Assembly (NCBI RefSeq): GCF_026210795.1
Contig: NC_089451.1
Coordinates: 2,340,001 to 2,404,000 of the forward strand
DNA length: 64,000 nt
From: Rhizophagus irregularis
Lineage: Eukaryota; Glomeromycota; Glomeromycetes; Glomerales; Glomeraceae
Reading direction: 5' to 3'
Every line of letters begins with the position of its first letter. The first letter of the stretch is position 1. Shown here piece after piece: positions 61,768 to 64,000 of the stretch. The notes beneath the pieces were generated by a model. The model did not search any database and had not been told where the DNA came from. It saw nothing but the letters and a program-made list of their open reading frames with translations. The translations under genes and the position numbers were made by a program.

Positions 61768-62070
61768 TTGGGGTTCTATTTGAGCCCAACTGAAGAAAAC
61801 TTTTTGGCAAAAAATATTTAAAAAGAAAATCACTTTAGATGTCTAATATCAATAATCAATTCTCTTCAATATGCTTTAATGCTGAATGACGAATAAATAT
61901 TTAGATAATATGTTTATTAGTCTTTTTTCTAATTGTCTTATATATATAATATATGGTTTTCTGCATAATACAGAATGCCGCAGAAACCGCAGAAATGATT
62001 TTCAGCCACGGAAATGTTATGAAAAGGGGGGTTAATATGTGTATGATAATCAATCTAATTTTTTTCATTT

Positions 62071-62548
62071 TTGATGACGAAAAGAAGACGGACGGAACAC
62101 TACACTGTCAATACTAGAGTAAAGGAAATTCCTGGTGAATTTCTCGTTGATAATGGAATTCTATATTGTAATTTTTGCGATCATTCCATTGACTGGATGC
62201 GAAAATCAACAGTTGATGACCATCTTAATATTATAACGCACAAAAATAAAAAACGGCTATTTGAAAATAAAAAACACTGGCAGCAACAAACAATTGATAC
62301 AACTTTATCTTCTTCTGAATCAAAAAAAGCTATAATTCATGATTTGATTGAAGCTTTTACTATAACAGATATCCCTTTAGAAAAAGTTAACTTCTTACTT
62401 GTATTTTTTAAGACATAATTATAGTGTAGAAAGAAGTTTTTCTAAATATCATTCGATTTTAGATGATAATCGGCAAAATTTATCTATGGAGTCTTTGTCT
62501 AGTTTAAATATACTAAATATACTTTACTTTAATCGTAGTTTAAAATAG
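62071..62548 (+). pseudogene. Internally deleted hAT-type transposase
   Basis: The N-terminal frame (62071-62418) has a zinc-finger-like site C-x2-C ... H-x5-H (CNFCDHSIDWMRKS, then DHLNIITHKNKKR), typical of the BED/CGGBP1-like DNA-binding ends of hAT transposases. Immediately after it, in another frame, RHNYSVERSFSKYHSILDD and NRQNLSMESL (to TAG at 62546) match the conserved C-terminal dimerisation segment of the same enzymes. The roughly 400-residue catalytic middle is absent, so this is a deletion derivative. An inverted CAGGGTCGATGATTTTCTGC at about 62752-62733 could be the right end, since hAT ends often begin CAGGG; the left end is not clear. Confidence 0.7.
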
Positions 62549-62815
62549 TGAGATGTTTTGCGCATATATATAACTGAAAAATTATAACAAAGTTTCACAG
62601 AATTATACAAAATACATAAATATTATAACAAAAAGTTGCAGAATAATGTATTTTTTAATGCACAGTATGCACGCAGAATTTAGTTTTAGCGCAGATGGGA
62701 TTGATCATTGTCATTGATGTTTTGTTGCCGCAGAAAATCATCGACCCTGCTCTCATTTATGGTAATTGCACGTGATCCAGCGGACATCTGACGCCTGAGG
62801 CATATCAATTCATTC
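62549..62815. other. 3' flank of the hAT relic
   Basis: Contains several GCAGAAT/CCGCAGAAA words also present on the left side at 61960-62000, probably element sequence. No gene. Confidence 0.45.
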
Positions 62816-63152
62816 AATTCATTCTGTAGGCATTATTTGGTTTAGCCTATGTGACATAAAGTTTATTGAGTTGCAGTATTTAATAACTTTATTTTATCTT
62901 ACACTTTTAACGAGTTTATAAAAGGGAATCTGTAATTACTTTCCTAATTAGGGGGATATAATCGTTTTGATCATAATAAAATATTTATCATCCTGTGCCA
63001 TGTGCCACATCCCTCTACTTTTCATTTTTACTAAATATTCTTGGGAAACAATTTTTCTGGTTAGCGAAAACCTATTTGTCATCAAGGCTATTGCCGACCA
63101 AAACAACTACGCATTCCTGTTATATCGATTACACAATACCAAATTTGTTTTC
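62816..63152 (+). promoter_or_regulatory. Promoter module of copy F, interrupted
   Basis: AATTCATTCTGTAGGC (62816) leads to ACTTTCCTAATT (62938-62949), then ATACCAAATTTGTTTTC at 63136-63152 and TATATTCACGA just before the ATG. Compared with C, about 150 bp of extra sequence lies between the second and third motif, and the TATAAGGACT box is not recognisable. So copy F may be regulated differently or weakly. Confidence 0.5.
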
Positions 63153-63272
63153 TTACAATGCCAGAACACTTGCAAAACAAAAATTTTTCAAAAAAATTTT
63201 TTTACAAAAAAAAAAAGGATTCCCTCTCAAATTTTTGCACTTTATATTCACGAAAACATAAAAAAAAAGGAA

Positions 63273-64000
63273 ATGTCTAATGAAGAAAAAGAAAATGTTT
63301 GTCATTTAGTTGTGAATAATTATTCTGATACTAGGAAATCAATAGACCGTGAACAAGAAGCCATAATTATTAAACGTAAAAATTCTGTTTACTCTTCTGA
63401 GACGTATAAGAAATACGGAAATGCAAAATTGATTAAAAGCGAAATAAGTAAAGCCGTATTAAGTTCTGCTGATAGTGATACTACTTTTAATGAAAAGAAA
63501 AATTATCATATCGCAGTATGTCAGGATGGGAAATTTGTTGTCACATTTGATACAGGTAAATTCATTAATTCATATTTGCTGTTGTAGAAGATAAACAATT
63601 TCAATATATAATTAAAATAATCCTTTTTTTTTAAAAAAAAAAATTAGAAAACCTTCAGATTAAAATATTGAAGAATATTAGTAATAGCCCGTATAAAGAC
63701 AATAACCAGAGTACATCCGATAAAATTAACGAAACTATTATACAATTTAAAATAGACGGTAATGACGAAGGCAAAGAAATCACATCAAATAATGATGAAA
63801 AATCTGGATGGTCAATCGATATATCGAATGTATACACAAATGACACAAAAGACTGTAAACGTAAATGTTTCATTTTTGTCGCCGTATCTCGCATAATCGA
63901 TGAAGATATGAAGAATATGAAGAATACAATAAAAAAAGCAAAGGAAAGAAATCGAACTATTGTCATCTACCGCATTGAACTAATTAATGGAAATTATGTT
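63273..64000 (+). CDS. Copy F: 5' part of a channel-family gene (off window)
   Basis: Exon 1 (63273-63555) starts MSNEEKENV and carries the family strand CQDGKFVVTFDT with a phase-1 GTAAAT donor. Exon 2 starts at 63648 (ENLQIKIL) and stays open to the window end, with GWSIDISNVYT and FIFVAVSRIIDED as in copies C and D. An in-frame extension upstream to 62967 has no family similarity and is not used. The propeller-like part seen so far is undamaged, but the channel part lies outside the window. Exon 1 is closest to C and D, not to A and B. Same strand as C and D and third of the plus-strand arm. Confidence 0.8.

Noticed and set aside
62967-63272. Upstream in-frame extension of copy F exon 1
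   Set aside because: It overlaps the promoter motifs and has no similarity to other copies; the ATG at 63273 matches the start of C, D and E.
1-64000. tRNA, rRNA or other structured RNA genes
   Set aside because: I looked for cloverleaf-type and conserved rRNA sequence on both strands by eye and found none; a covariance-model scan would be decisive.

Overview
The window is eukaryotic nuclear DNA. It is very AT-rich, with genes split by 70-100 bp GT-AG introns, long gene-poor stretches, lineage-style gene-family copies and decayed transposons. The mix of TRP-like ion-channel paralogs, an intronless BCS1-like AAA ATPase, KH-domain proteins, BTB and SPRY-type remnants and hAT/pogo-type transposon debris is what I would expect from an arbuscular mycorrhizal fungus (Glomeromycotina, Rhizophagus-like). 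That assignment is inference from gene style; I found no rRNA or tRNA gene to confirm it. All exon junctions were placed by eye from splice signals and paralog comparison.

The dominant content is six copies (A-F) of one multi-exon family. Each full copy has an 11-exon plan: an N-terminal WD40/propeller-like region (exons 1-4), a linker (5-6), a six-helix ion-transport core with pore loop (7-10, including a 25-nt micro-exon), and a cytoplasmic coiled-coil tail in exon 11. Copies A (1-4378), B (12182-17696) and E (23735-24296) are on the minus strand and all are broken. Copies C (40125-46350, 1805 aa) and D (53750-59361, 1601 aa) are on the plus strand and open throughout. Copy F (63273 onward, plus) runs off the window. 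The cluster is therefore two opposed arms, a dead minus arm and a live plus arm, around a central 24-40 kb segment.

The central segment carries a BCS1-like AAA ATPase (26642-28570, minus) and three tandem KH-domain genes (32148-35260, plus). The last of these combines a KH domain, 38-residue internal repeats and a C-terminal CCCH zinc finger.

The rest is repeats and relics. Two near-identical ~590 bp elements (4987 and 36077) are each followed by a different polypurine minisatellite. There is a pogo/Tigger-like MITE with TA target duplication (61235-61430), an internally deleted hAT transposase (62071-62548), a BTB-type pseudogene with a triplicated 87-bp segment (48590-49915), a SPRY-like pseudogene (19982-21245), an unknown decayed gene (59878-60783), a small membrane-protein remnant (59621-59838) and a degenerate ~120 bp satellite (50400-51470).

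The most notable observations concern the channel family. C and D are nearly identical around the pore and diverged at the N-terminus; the number of coiled-coil tail repeats varies; C, D, E and F share a promoter module; and back-to-back copies of that module point away from C, D and E toward partner genes that are not there.
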